DNA from: Iris pallida
Taxonomy: Eukaryota > Streptophyta > Magnoliopsida > Asparagales > Iridaceae
Assembly (NCBI GenBank): GCA_029216955.1
Contig: JANAVB010004000.1
Span: forward strand, 4,822,765-4,886,764
DNA: 64,000 nt
Direction: 5' to 3'
The position numbers and the translations under genes were made by a program. The notes under the pieces were generated by a model that had not been told where the DNA came from, did no database searches, and was given only the letters and a program-made list of their open reading frames with translations. Positions within the stretch are counted from its first letter, which is position 1; each line of letters opens with the position of its first letter. Positions 11,141-23,083 of this stretch are shown here, one piece after another.

Positions 11141-11956
11141 TGTTAGCCCAATGATTATATCATATTTTTTAATATGGTAATCAATTAAGTTTAACATAAT
11201 GACATCACTAATATTCATGTAATCACTATCGTGATACTACTTAAACTTAGCATTATCCTAATATTCTACATCTTATTGCTATGTTTTTATCATAATGCAT
11301 CATACTGTTTTCTTCGCCTAACATATATTTACAGACATGCAGTAAGCATGATCAAACATGATCAAATCAGAATGTATGCAATGGAGAATTATTATTGGGC
11401 CAAAGATGGCGTTATACAAGAAGATTTCTCTGAACCGCCCAACGAACTATCCGGGACCTCGTATCGGGGGTTCCGTCGTCAAGGAAAAAGGTGTCTTCAG
11501 GTCTGCTCAAATATTAAAAGAAAGGCATCATCAAACGGCTCTTGGTTTTCCTATTTTATCAATATAATTTTTACATTTATTGAGTCTAGGAATACGATGT
11601 ACACTGTATCCTACTTGCAAATAGGCTACCCAAGAAATGTTTTTAAAATACCCTTTTATTTTGAAAAAAAAAAACCCACTTACAAAAGTCCAACTACTTC
11701 CTAAACTGTCTGACTTTTCAAAAATCCCAAAAATCAATTTACAAAAACCCTAACAGAACTCCAACAGAATTCTGTCCGAGTTTGTCCCAAATTCGGCCAG
11801 AGTTTGGTTAGTGTCGCTTGGATTTTTAACTTGATCATCCTACTGATACGGATGCAACGACTATTTGCCGAGATTTACTCAAAGAGTTCTTCCCAAATTC
11901 TGCTCGAATTCTGTCAGAATTCTACCTTTGGAAAAACTATAAACAGAGAAAGATTT
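11141..11956 (+). repeat. Solo LTR C, segment 1
   Basis: U3 portion, homologous in reverse to about 4560-5132. It includes a TATA-like CTATAAACAG at about 11937-11946. Element B inserted about 10 bp downstream of that TATA. The ORF at 11231-11704 is inside this LTR and shows no domain. Confidence 0.85.
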
Positions 11957-12149
11957 TATAAACTCTCAAATTTTTGGGGTTTTTTTTTTCTCGGCTTAAA
12001 TTGAATTTTTACTATTTTAGAATGATTTGTAAATTTATTGGTTTATTTTCTTGTTGTATAATATTAATGATAGATTTTTTTATACCTCAATGTGTACATA
12101 AAATCCCTTTTAATAAATATTTACAAAATATTATTTATATAAGTATTAG
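11957..12149 (+). repeat. B 5' LTR, segment 1
   Basis: It starts TATAAACTCTCAAATTTTT, aligning with 36362 onward in the 3' LTR; the expected TG start has become TA in both. It ends at the insertion point of element A. Confidence 0.85.
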
Positions 12150-15147
12150 TCATGACCCGATCCCAAATAATTGGATCGAACCGGATCATGCCCAGCCTGC
12201 ACCGTTGTTGAGACGGCGGCAGTAAGCTGTTCAGTAGCAGATAACCATACAACAACACTATATTTGTCACAACTCAAATTTCAGAAATAAAACTTTATTA
12301 AACTTTTACAATGAAATAAAAGATACAACTTAAACCATTTTTTACATACATCATGAATAAAAAAAAACTCTAGGCAAACAGCTCAGCAATCTCGAATTCC
12401 TCGTCTTGGGATCGCGTGACAAAGCCTCATCAGTGATACCTAAAATGTTAGTTCTCCAGTCAGGAGGGAGCAAAGTACAATTCATGCTAATCTTGATAAT
12501 TAATTTAACAATAAAATCATGCACTTTTAAACAGTTTAAAGATGAACAGTTTTGAAACAATACAGTACAGTGATGTGAATAGGCAATGTATATGACCGGC
12601 TTGGGTTACAGTATCTAGCAATACGGTATGGCTTGTCCCCGTGTGAAGAGGGGAAAGCTAATACAGTTAGTTACAGTAATTTGGATGTGGTCATAAACAT
12701 TACTCTACTCCCCCAGTCCCCAACAGTACAGTCAATACTCCCGAAAGAGTTCGTGTTTGAATAGTGGTTTAAAATTGCAGTGAAGTGATTATTAAATAAT
12801 TGTAATCAACAAAAATTGTATTAGAATGACTGGAAAGACGAATCGGTACCGAGGAGGAACGTCAGGTGTAACTTCGAGTTCCTACAGTTGAGAACTCGAC
12901 TTAGATTCCTGAATAACCAGACTAAGTGTGCTAGTTGCAATCTCTAGTAGTCATGTCCTAGTCAAGTTTTATGTTGTATTAATTTACAGCTAACGATTAT
13001 GTCGCAACTACGTGCGTTGATTAAGCCGGTTAATTGGTTTATTTGGAAATACACGAGAATCAATTACAATTGGAAAACTTTGTGTTTTGTAATATATTTA
13101 TAAAAATACAATTTCTTTTAGTGATAAACCGTGAACTAATTATTTAATAATATTTTATCCATTTTAACTAGATTCGTAAATAATCAGTAAATCGCGCTCT
13201 AATCTATGATTACGCGACTAATCAAAACCACCCAAATTCACATCCACCAGAAAAAGAAAAATAAAATAAACTACGCTACACAATACAGTGGCACAGCTAA
13301 TTGTTCCTAGGGTGGGCTTATGCCCTGTACAATTTTCTTTTACATCAAATAAGAGAAAATGACTTAAATTATTAAATAAAGTGCGGTAATTAACTAACTA
13401 TAGTAAATACCCTAAATATTAATTAAAATAATTAAAGATGAAAACTAAGAGTCTCAGACTCGGTCTATTCCTCAAAATTCGGCTAATACCACAACGCCCG
13501 GTCGGACCGGTGCGTTTGTATTTTGCCAGGGCCCACAGACCGGTACGGTCGTCGCCCGAAAAATCAGTTTAAAATTCATTTTCGAAAGCCAATTTTGAAA
13601 TCAACATAAATATAGTTTTTGTAAAAAATTTGGGCAGCACTTCCTCTATTTCGGGACAAACCCAAAACTGGGAAATACGCCACGGAAAACCTGCAAATAT
13701 TTCCAACCCAAAATAATCCACAGAATATATCCACCAAAGTAATCCCAAGCCACAGAAAGTAATTCTCAATCCACCGAACTTCCCGAAATGTCCGGGAATC
13801 CCATAATCAACCAATTCACACCAAACCAGCAGGTAAAATAAAGGAAAATATGCTAACGTAGCTAATCGAAAATATAACGCAGCTAACCGAATTTCCCGAA
13901 GGGAATCCGGGGACCGATTTTCATCATCGACTCTACGGGGAGGGACGAACTACTGTGATTATCTAGAAATTACCAAATTTCGTTGGCGGGGAGCCGCGGG
14001 AAAAACTCGGGAATAATCCGAAACAAAGTTCGGCAGCAGGTCGCAGATCCCGGACAGCGGGAGAGGGCTCGCGAGCAGATCTGGCTCAACCACGCACAGA
14101 AGAGGGGCGCCCACGGGAGAGAGATCGGTCGGCTGCGCTAGGGCACGCCTCGCCGGAACAGAGGGTCGGCCGTGGGGGAGTCCGCGGACAGCGGTGGGGA
14201 GAGGCCGCGGAGGAGCGCGGTGGGCGCTGGCCGCGGGAGCTAGGGCACCGGGCGGGGAGCCGCCGGTCTGGCTGCTGGCGGAGGAAGCCGCGCGGCCACG
14301 GGGAAGTCCGGCCGAGGGGTCGCGGGCTCGGGAGAGGGAGCACGCGCGGAGGCGCGGTCGGCGGGCGGCTAGCAGCGCCTCGCCGGAGAGGGGCGGACGC
14401 GGCGCGGGGTGCCGCACTGAGGGGCTCGCGCTGGACGCGTGGGGTCGCTGGGAAGAGTGCGGGGCTCGGGTCCGGCCGGAGAGGGCGGCGCGAGGAGGAG
14501 CTCGCACGAAGCTCGAGGAAGCGCCGGCGGGGGTTTGGGCTCAGGTTAGGTGGCTTCTCCCAGTTTGGGGAGAGAACAGAGAGAGAGAGAGGGATTTTGA
14601 ATGAGAGACTTAGTGTGTGGGAAAGGAGACTACTCTCTGTTGAGAGTGGTTGAGAGCTTCTGTTGGAGAACGTGGGAGGAGAGAAGAGTATTAAAAGGGA
14701 GTTTTGTGGGTTCAGTTGTGAAAGGAGACGTGGGATGTGGTGTTGAGGTGAGCTGGAGTAACCGTAGAGGAGGAAAGTGAGGGGTTTGGGGAGTTACGGA
14801 AATGAGGGGGTGAGTAATAGAACGTGTGAGAGAAGATTGTAGGTGCTGGTCCATCGGGACCAGCTCACCAAATATGTTTTTTTTTTTTTTTTTTTGTTTT
14901 TTTTATTAATATAAAGATTAAGCCAAAATAAACAGAATTGAGAAGGAAGGAAATGGGCTCAGGCCTGGGTCTGGGCTCGGACTCGGGTCTGGGTCCGAAA
15001 TCAAAAATCCAAGTTGTTATAATTTTCAAAAATCCTTTTTCACCCAAAAATAATTAATAGTAATATTTAATAATAATAATTTTAGAAAACGCTAATAATA
15101 ATAACAGAACATTATTTAATTAATAAATACAAATTATGGGTTTCACA
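12150..15147 (-). repeat. A 3' LTR (left copy)
   Basis: 2998 bp, matching 18620-21614. It contains a GC-rich island at about 13985-14560, a CT-rich leader before it in the minus direction, and a perfect 8-bp hairpin GCTGGTCC-ATCG-GGACCAGC at 14845-14864. ORFs on both strands of the island (13959-14604) are Arg/Ala/Pro-rich composition artefacts. Confidence 0.88.
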
Positions 15148-15160
15148 ATCTTCCCTCCTT
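15148..15160 (-). other. Polypurine tract of A
   Basis: Minus-strand AAGGAGGGAAGAT sits directly against the 3' LTR start (TGTGAAACCC). Just upstream is TTTCGAGGACAAAA, a sequence commonly found near the end of gypsy pol. Confidence 0.75.
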
Positions 15161-15659
15161 AGAAAATTTTGTCCTCGAAATTTAAAGGCAGGGTAGGAGA
15201 ATCAAACAGCTACGGGTACTACGCCCGTAACTCAGGTCCAACAATAAGAATTTTCAAGGCAGTCGTGGATGAGACGATTTAGGGACAAGTTTTTTATTTA
15301 TGATATCATCCACGCAAAAAAATACAAAAGTGAACCAAAGTACACGAGGTTGATCAGACCATCATGCACCGGTCCTGATTAGACAATATATTAGTGGGTG
15401 CACCCAATAAAATACTGTCATGATCAAGCTTGATAAAGAGATAGCTTACAAAACTAGGCTAACTTCGTCAGCATCAGTCAAGTTTAAAACGAAAAGATAA
15501 GAAAATAGGAGTTTAAGTGATGGCTCAAAATCTGATTTTCTTCTCATCTCTGACTAGGCTTGCAACTGGTTTCTCTGGCACTGAAAGGTTGATTCCAATC
15601 TTCAGCTCTGAATTATCCAAAATGTGACTCGGATCCAAAATGTAGCGTCTGAGCTGTGA

Positions 15660-17760
15660 CGTAGAAGACGTTACACACTCTCAAGATTAGCTGGTAGAGC
15701 TAACTAGTATGCTACTTCCTACGCGTCTTAAACTCCAAATGGCCTGATGTTACTGGCCTCAATTTCCAGCTCCGTCAAAACTGATTGTTCCTCTGGTAGG
15801 AGAAACTTTACCAAATGCAATTTGGTCTTCCCAAGACCTACCAAACTCCGAGATGCAAAATTTCAATACATCTTCAAGCGTCTGGATTGACCTCTCTGCT
15901 TGCTCATCCCGCGGTACTCCATGAATCCGGTAGATGTGCCTCTCGTGCAATGCTGCCAACTTCTTAGTGGATAAACCAACTTTGAAAGGAATAAAGTGTG
16001 CTGACTTAGTCAGTCGGTTTACTAAAATCCAATTGTTGCCCTTCCCTCCTTAGGAACAAGGCAATCCTTACTCAAAGTTCATTGTTATATGTTTCTACTT
16101 CCACTCCGAATTGTCCAGCGGCTCCAACGAACTTGTTGTTCTCTTGCTAATTCCTCATGTTGACAAATTCACATCTAATTTTCATACCTGGAATTGTCCT
16201 TCTTTATTCCATAACACCAATCAATGGAGGCATATTCCAATACATCTTATTATCTCCTGAATTTATTGAATACTGCAACTGGTGCATTTCTTTCATCAAC
16301 TCGCTCCTCCGTTTGTCAGCCGATACGCAAAGTCTCGCACCATTCTATAGAGTTCCAATGCTGATAAATTTAGAGACCCTCAAGTGTTCCTGCCAACACT
16401 TGATCTCTAAGCCTGCAAAGTGCCTCGTTTTGAAACTACGTTCTCTTGATTTTTATCCCTCAGCCTCGAACTTCATCAATTCTGATTCAGCATCCAGCTC
16501 CGTCCTTCTATCTCCAGGTAGTATAACCTCCAGTCCAAGCTTCTCGATGTCTTCTAGCAGGTGCTAGTCCTTGGTTAAGAACTTCGCCATCAGTATCGAC
16601 CAAGTGCATCAGCGACCACATCAGCCTTACCTGAATGGTACTGCAGGTTGATGTCAAAATTCTTCATCTGCTTCAGCCAGCTTCTTAGTCTAACATTCAG
16701 CCCTTTCTGAGTGAAGACATATTTCAGACTTTTGTAGTCCCTATAAATTTTCACTCCCTTTCCATAAAAATCATGCTTCCATAGCTTCAAAATAAAGATA
16801 ATTGCAGCAATTCAAATTAGGCGTGGGATGATTCTTCTCATGAGTCTGTAGTTGCCTATACGTGTAAGCAATTACTTTCCCATGTTGTTGAAGAACGCAA
16901 CCCAGTCCTTTTTCAGAGGCATTACTGTAAATTGAGAACCCACCGGTTCCTGCGGGTAGCGCAAGGATTGGTGTAGTGGTAAGTCTCTTCTTCAGCTCCT
17001 CAATGCCGCCTGACAAACTTTCGTTCAGATGAACTCTTCATTCTTCCAAGTGAGCTTCGTCATCGGCTCAGCAATCTTGGCAAAATCCTTCACGAACTTC
17101 TGATAGTAGCCAGCCAAGTTCAAGAAACTTCCAAATTGAACTTGGGGTATACCACTTTTCAACAGCAGCTATCTTCCATCAAAATTTCTTCTCTTGACAA
17201 CATGGCCAAAAATCCACCTTGTCAAAAATCCACGTTCAGATAGCTTACCATAAAACTTCTTTTTCTTCAAAGTTTCTAGAACTTTCCTCAGATGTTCTTC
17301 ATGCTCTTCTTCAGTCTTCGAATATATCAGAATGTTATCTATAGAGAAGATAAACTGATTCAAATACTCATGAAAAACTCTGTTCATGATATTCATAAAC
17401 ACAGCAGGAGCATTTGTCAGTCCAACATCATGACCAAAGAAAACTACCCACACTTGGTGTTTGAATGCCGTCTTGGAAATGTCCTCCTTCCTGACTTTGA
17501 TTTGATGGTAGTCAGATCTTAAGTCAACTTCGAAAACACCCTAACTCCACACAAACAGATCAAACAGATCCTCAATCCGGACAGAGGGTACTTGTTCTTT
17601 AGTGTCTGGTAATCGATGCACATCCGTTGTTCCATCCTTCTTGGATACAAACAAGATAGGTGTTCCCTAAGGTGAAGTTCCACCCTGAATAAATCCTAGT
17701 GCCTTCAGTTCATCGATCTGGTCCTTCATCTTCTATGATCTTCGAGTCTGAATCATGCCT
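15660..17760 (-). pseudogene. A pol remnant (RT, RNase H, integrase)
   Basis: Scattered gypsy pol pieces in several minus frames. Reverse transcriptase is at about 17760-17200 (GFIQGGTSP, LRSDYHQIKV, GLTNAPAVFMNIMNRVFHEYL), with the catalytic FIDD-type motif changed to SIDN. RNase H is at about 17016-16590 (IYSNASEKGLGCVLQQ, RDYKSLKYVF, YHSGKADVVADAL). Integrase remnants include HERHIYRIHGVPRDEQAE at about 15960-15900. There are many stops, frame changes and probable deletions, so no function is possible. Family affinity is chromovirus-like by RT style. Confidence 0.75.
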
Positions 17761-17860
17761 TATTGTAAGGGGCAGGGTCTGCTGGATAGGAAGAGGGTCC
17801 TTAGATTGTGGCCTACCAGGTGTTGCTGGGATATGAGCTCTAGTTTGATGGAAAGATAAG

Positions 17861-18433
17861 GGCAGTCCTTTACCCGATGTTTAGCAGATCCACATGCCAA
17901 ACATTGTCCCAATCTCTTGCGGCAAATAACGGCCTGATGACCAGGCCTCTTGTAATAGTTACAAGCCCATAGCTTCTACGACAAAACTGTCGGAAAGTAG
18001 AGTACTTGATGGGACCCAAATATCTTCTAGATTCAAGGGTATCCTTCCTAGGACAAAAGTTCTGCTCTAACTTGGTTGGGGATAACTAAGGCTACATCAT
18101 GACATTCTTCATGTCTTCTCTCGTGATATTCATCTGTTCTTGCTGGGCTTTATCTTGAGCTTTCTGGAACTCCATGATTTCTTGAAATAGGGTAACCATT
18201 TGGAAGATGTTTGCTGGTACTGATGGAGCAACAAAAATGGATACTCCACCAAGAAAATGCAACTCAGTTTGAGATGAGGTAGGAATCGCCAGTGTAGGGA
18301 AAACTTCACTGGATGCACTATGGGAAAGGTCAATCAGCCGCGAGGGAATAAACCCTGGACTTGGTTGAGGAGATGGGGTATGATCCGGAGATAACACCTC
18401 ATTGCCAGCCGGATTGGTCTTGTCAATGGTCAT
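17861..18433 (-). pseudogene. A gag remnant
   Basis: The N-terminal piece 18433-18092 (MTIDKTNPAG ... MKNVMM) is Pro/Ser-rich, then breaks. On the minus strand at about 17861-17965 two CCHC knuckles remain (CNYYKRPGHQAVIC, where the second Cys is Tyr, and CLACGSAKHRVKDC). The central gag domain is largely missing, so gag is both mutated and deleted. Confidence 0.7.
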
Positions 18434-18594
18434 TCTCTGGAAGGTTTAGGATGCAAACATAAGCAAGGTATCCTACCAGTCTATAATCAAACAAAAATAT
18501 TTATTTATAATATATTTCGGTCCTATGTTGTAACAAATTGATGTTCTAGTGTTCTAGTTGTTTCTAAATATGTTTTCCTAAGTTGTTGTTCTGA

Positions 18595-18610
18595 CCTGCA
18601 TGGGCCACCA
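18595..18610 (-). other. Primer-binding site of A (tRNA-Ile-like)
   Basis: Minus-strand TGGTGGCCCATGCAGG starts 9 bases inside the 5' LTR. The first 11 bases match the expected complement of a plant tRNA-Ile acceptor end, and the next part nearly matches its T arm (tRNA recalled from memory). Confidence 0.6.
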
Positions 18611-18619
18611 CTAAAAACA

Positions 18620-21614
18620 TGTCACGACCCGATCCCAAATAATTGGATCGAACCGGATCATGCCCAGCCTGCACCGTTGTTGAGACGGCGGCAGTAAGCT
18701 GTTCAGTAGCAGATAACCATACAACAACACTATATTTGTCACAACTCAAATTTCGGAAATAAAACTTTATTAAACTTTTACAATGAAGTAAAAGATACAA
18801 CTTAAACCATTTTTTACATATATCATGAATAAAAAAAAAACTCTAGGCAAACAGCTCAGCAATCTCGAATTCCTCGTCTTGGGATCGCGTAACAAAGCCT
18901 CATCAGTGATACCTAAAATGTTGGTTCTCCAGTCAGAAGGGAGCAAAGTACAATTCATGCTAATCTTGACAATTAATTTAACAATAAAATTATGCACTTT
19001 TAAACAGTTTGAAGATGAACAGTTTTGAAACAATACAGTACAGTGATGTGAATAGGCAATGTATATGACCGGCTTGGGTTACAGTAGTATCTAGTAATAC
19101 GGTATGGCTTGTCCCCGTGTAAAGAGGAAAAAGCTAATACAGTCAGTTACAGTAATTTGGATGTGGTCATAAACATTACTCTACTCCCCCAGTCCCCAAC
19201 AGTACAGTCAATACTCCCGAAAGAGTTCGTGTTTGAATAGTGGTTTAAAATTGCAGTGAAGTGATTATTAAATAATTGTAATCAACATAAATGTACTTGC
19301 CTTTGTATTAGAATGACTGGAAAGACGAATCGGTACCGAGGAGGAACGTCAGGTGTAACTTCGAGTTCCTACAGTTGAGAACTCGACTTAGATTCCTGAA
19401 TAACCAGACTAAGTGTGCTAGTTGCAATCTCTAGTAGTCATGTCCTAGTCAGGTTTTATGTTGTATTAATTTACAGCTAACGATTATGTCGCAACTACGT
19501 GCGTTGATTAAGCCGGTTAATTGGTTTATTTGGAAATACACGAGAATCAATTACAATTGGAAAACTTTGTGTTTTGTAATATATTTATAAAAATACAATT
19601 TCTTTTAGTGATAAACCGTGAACTAATTATTTAATAATATTTTATCCATTTTAACTAGATTCGTAAATAATCAGTAAATCGTGCTCTAATCTACGATTAC
19701 GCGACTAATCAAAACCACCCAAATTCACATCCACCAGAAAAAGAAAAATAAAATAAACTACGCTACACAATACAGTGGCACAGCTAATGGTCCTAGGGTG
19801 GGCTTATGCCCTGTACAATTTTCTTTTACATCAAATAAGAGAAAATGACTTAAATTATTAAATAAAGTGCGGTAATTAACTAACTATAGTAAATAGCCTA
19901 AATATTAATTAAAATAATTAAAGATGAAAACTAAGAGTCTCAGACTCGGTCCATTCCTCAAAATTCGGCTAATACCACAACGCCCGGTCGGACCGATGCG
20001 TTTGCATTTCGCCAGGGCCCACAGACCGGTACGGTCGTCGCCCAAAAAATTAGTTTAAAATTCATTTTTGAAAGCCAATTTTGAAATCAACATAAATATA
20101 GTTTTTGTAAAAAATTTGGGCAGCACTTCCTCTATTTCGGGACAAACCCAAAACTGGGAAATACGCCACGGAAAACCTGCAAATATTTCCAACCCAAAAT
20201 AATCCACAGAATATATCCACCAAAATAATCCCAAGCCACAGAAAGTAATTCTCAATCCACCGAACTTTCCGAAATGTCCGGGAATCCCATAATCAACCAA
20301 TTCACACCAAACCAGCAGGTAAAATACAGGAAAATACGCTAACGTAGCTAATCGAAAATATAACGCAGCTAACCGGATTTCCCGAAGGGAATCCGGGGAC
20401 CGATTTTCATCACCGACTCTACGGGGAGGGACGAACTACTGTGATTATCCAGAAATTACCAAATTCTGTTGGCGGGGAGCCGCGGGAAAAACTCGAGAAT
20501 AATCCGAAACAAAATTCGGCAGCAGGTCGCAGATCCCGGATAGCGGGAGAGGGCTCGCGAGCAGATCTGGCTCAACCACGCACAGAAGAGGGGCGCGCAC
20601 GGGAGAGAGATCGGTCGGCTGCGCTAGGGCACGCCTCGCCGGAACAGAGGGTCGGCCGTGGGGGAGTCCGCGGACAGCGGCGGGGAGAGGTCGCGGAGGA
20701 GCGCGGTGGGCGCTGGCCGCGGAAGCTAGGGCACCGGGCGGGGAGCCGCCGGTCTGCCTGCGGGCGGAGGAAGCCGCGCGGCCACGGGGAAGTCCGACCG
20801 AGGGGGTCGCGGGCTCGGGAGAGGGAGCACGCGCGGAGGCGCGGTCAGCGAGCGGCTGGCAGCGCCTCGCAGGAGAGGGGTGGACGCGGCGCGGGGTGCC
20901 GCGCGGAGGGGCTCGCGCTGGACGCGCGGGGTCGCCGGGAAGAGTGCGGGGCTCGGGTCCGGCCGAAGAGGGCGGCGCGAGAAGGAGCTCGCGCGGAGCT
21001 CGAGGAAGCGCCGGCGGGGGTTTGGGCTCAGGTTAGGTGGTTTTTCCCAGGTTATGGAGAGAACAGAGAGAGAGAGAGATTTTGAATGAGAGACTTAGTG
21101 TGTGGGAAAGGAGACTACTCTCTGTTGAGAGTTGTTGAGAGCTTCTGTTGGAGAACGTGGGAGGAGAGAAGAGTATTAGAAGGGAGTTTTGTGGGTTCAG
21201 TTGTGAAAGGAGACGTGGGATGTGGTGTTGAGGTGAGCTGGAGTAACCGTAGAGGAGGAAAGTGCGGGGTTTGGGGAGTTACGGAAATGAGGGGGTGAGT
21301 AATAGAACGTGTGAGAGAAGATTGTAGGTACTGGTCCATCGGGACCAGCTCACCAAATATGTTTTTTTTTTATTATTATAAAGATTAAGCCAAAATAAAC
21401 AGAATTGAGAAGGAAGGAAATGGGCTCAGGCCTGGGTCTGGGCTCGGACTCGGGTCTGGGTCCGAAATCAAAAATCCAAGTTGTTATAATTTTCAAAAAT
21501 CCTTTTTCACCCAAAAATAATTAATAGTAATATTTAATAATAATAATTTTAGAAAACGGTAATAATAATAACAGAACATTATTTAATTAATAAATATAAA
21601 TTATGGGTTTCACA
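18620..21614 (-). repeat. A 5' LTR (right copy)
   Basis: 2995 bp, with TGTCACGACCC at one end and GGGTTTCACA at the other. It contains the second copy of the GC island (about 20465-21040) and of the hairpin (about 21328). The long plus-strand ORF 20441-21085 is antisense, Arg/Ala-rich and not conserved in length in the other LTR. Confidence 0.88.
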
Positions 21615-23083
21615 TTAGGGTTAGAGATTTTTCCAAGTCTTTTTATGATTAGATATTAAAACATTTACTATATGATAAATACGGAATATTTCCTTGTATA
21701 TAACATATGGTTAAATTTTTTTCAAAATTATTTTAGTATTTTTGAATGCTAGAATGATTTATGAATAGTAATAATTGAATAGTACTAATATAAAGGTGCA
21801 TTAAATATTTTAATAGGAATATATTTTTCTTATATACTAACTCAAATATTTTATTCATTATATATATAAATATACATAGAAGTAGATAGGAAAAATAATA
21901 ATAAAATAAGAAGCATGGAACAGTGCATAGCACTGTTCCTTTTTCTTATAGGCCGAACCCGACCATCCCCCCCACATTTTTCTGCAAGAAGAAAATAGAG
22001 ACCAAAAGTCTCTGAAAAAAGAAAAAAAATTTAAAACCCAATCTTCACCAAATCTGCATCAAATATCTTCAAATCTTCTTCTGTGCAATCCCATATAAAT
22101 TCTCCCCCGATTTATCCAAATCAATATTTAGATATTGTTGAATTGAGATGGTAATTCAGAGTTAGAAATAGATTAGTCTACTATATATTAATAACTTGTC
22201 GAGAAGTTCTCGTTCTCCTTAATCACGCGCCCCCTTCGAAGCAAAAAAATTCTCGACAAGAGCTGTTCGCCAAGCCCCCACGCACCTCAGGAACAGACTG
22301 CACACGCCTGGGATCATCGTCGTCGCCGGTGATAGCCGAAAACATCCAAGAACAGAGGGGTTCCTCTGTTTCGTCAGTTTTGACATCCAGGTACTCGACT
22401 TTGGTGCTAAATTTCTCACCCTATGATCAATAAAATTTCAAGCTAATCGATCCTATTTATAGATGAATTGACCCCCTTGAGATCCCAGTGATTTGATAGG
22501 GGAAAAAGTCGACCCACATGTCCAAAAATTCGATGCAAACATTGAGTTAAAATTTGTTTTAAAACAGTTTTTAGACAGTCAAGATGCTCATGTTTGGGAA
22601 GCTATTCTTGTCGATCTACTGGCAGTTTAACAATTGTGTCTGAACAACTTTGTAGACAACCTATACAAGATTAAAACCCTTCTCTTAGTTTTTGATTTTA
22701 TCCCTTTGTGTCAAGAAAATAGATTTCAATGATCACAAAAAACAATTTTTCAAAATAATAAATTTTAATAAACTCCCCAATACGAAGTGTGTTCTACCAA
22801 ATCGGGCAACGTGGTCGCGAACCGAAAGCATCGAAAGGTGCATATCGGCTACGCGGACGTGTGGGCTTCGACTGAATTCAAATTGGTTGCGTGTGCGCAA
22901 TGAATTTGATACGTATCCGTCAAAATTTACCGTATCGACCTCTTTGCAAATTTTTCAATTATTTCGTACACGTTCGTCGGATCGACACGAAACTTACGCC
23001 ATCAGGACCGTATCATTTTTCTGGTCCTGTATGCCAAGTTTGGTTCGATTCTGAGAAGGTTGATCGAAACGACAAATTGGCGG
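21615..23083 (+). repeat. B 5' LTR, segment 2
   Basis: Colinear with 36551-38000 of the 3' LTR. It holds a TATA box (TATATATAAATA, 21861-21872) and, 45 bp after it, a perfect hairpin GGAACAGTGC-ATA-GCACTGTTCC (21917-21939), conserved in the 3' LTR at 36844-36866. It ends with GGCGG, the TSD of element T. Confidence 0.85.
21861..21939 (+). promoter_or_regulatory. B LTR core promoter and start-site hairpin
   Basis: TATATATAAATA followed within about 75 bp by a 10-bp-arm hairpin with a 3-base loop. Transcription should start about 30 bp after the TATA, so the hairpin would lie at the 5' end of the RNA. Both LTR copies keep it without a mismatch. Confidence 0.5.

Larger units (their letters stand above)
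12150..21614 (-). mobile_element. A: Ty3/gypsy element with 3-kb LTRs and decayed interior
   Basis: A 9.5-kb minus-strand element inserted in the B 5' LTR. The empty site is preserved at about 36548-36553 in the other LTR. TTAG is repeated at both junctions (12146-12149 and 21615-21618), taken as the TSD; the terminal TG of the left LTR copy appears lost. It has LTRs of about 3.0 kb, a tRNA-Ile-like primer-binding site and a clear polypurine tract, but only 3.5 kb of heavily mutated gag-pol. Its LTRs differ by about 3% over the first 550 bp, far less decay than the interior shows. Confidence 0.88.

Noticed and set aside
11231..11704. 157-codon ORF near the start of solo LTR C
   Set aside because: It lies inside the U3 of a copia LTR, shows no known domain, and the homologous Cop1 LTR has no matching ORF.
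16157..16567. 136-codon plus-strand ORF in element A
   Set aside because: It is the antisense shadow of the degraded minus-strand RNase H/integrase.
20441..21085. 214-codon plus-strand ORF in the A LTR
   Set aside because: It is Arg/Ala/Gly-rich sequence from the GC island, antisense to the element. The homologous LTR copy has a shorter ORF (14194-14604), so the frame is not conserved.
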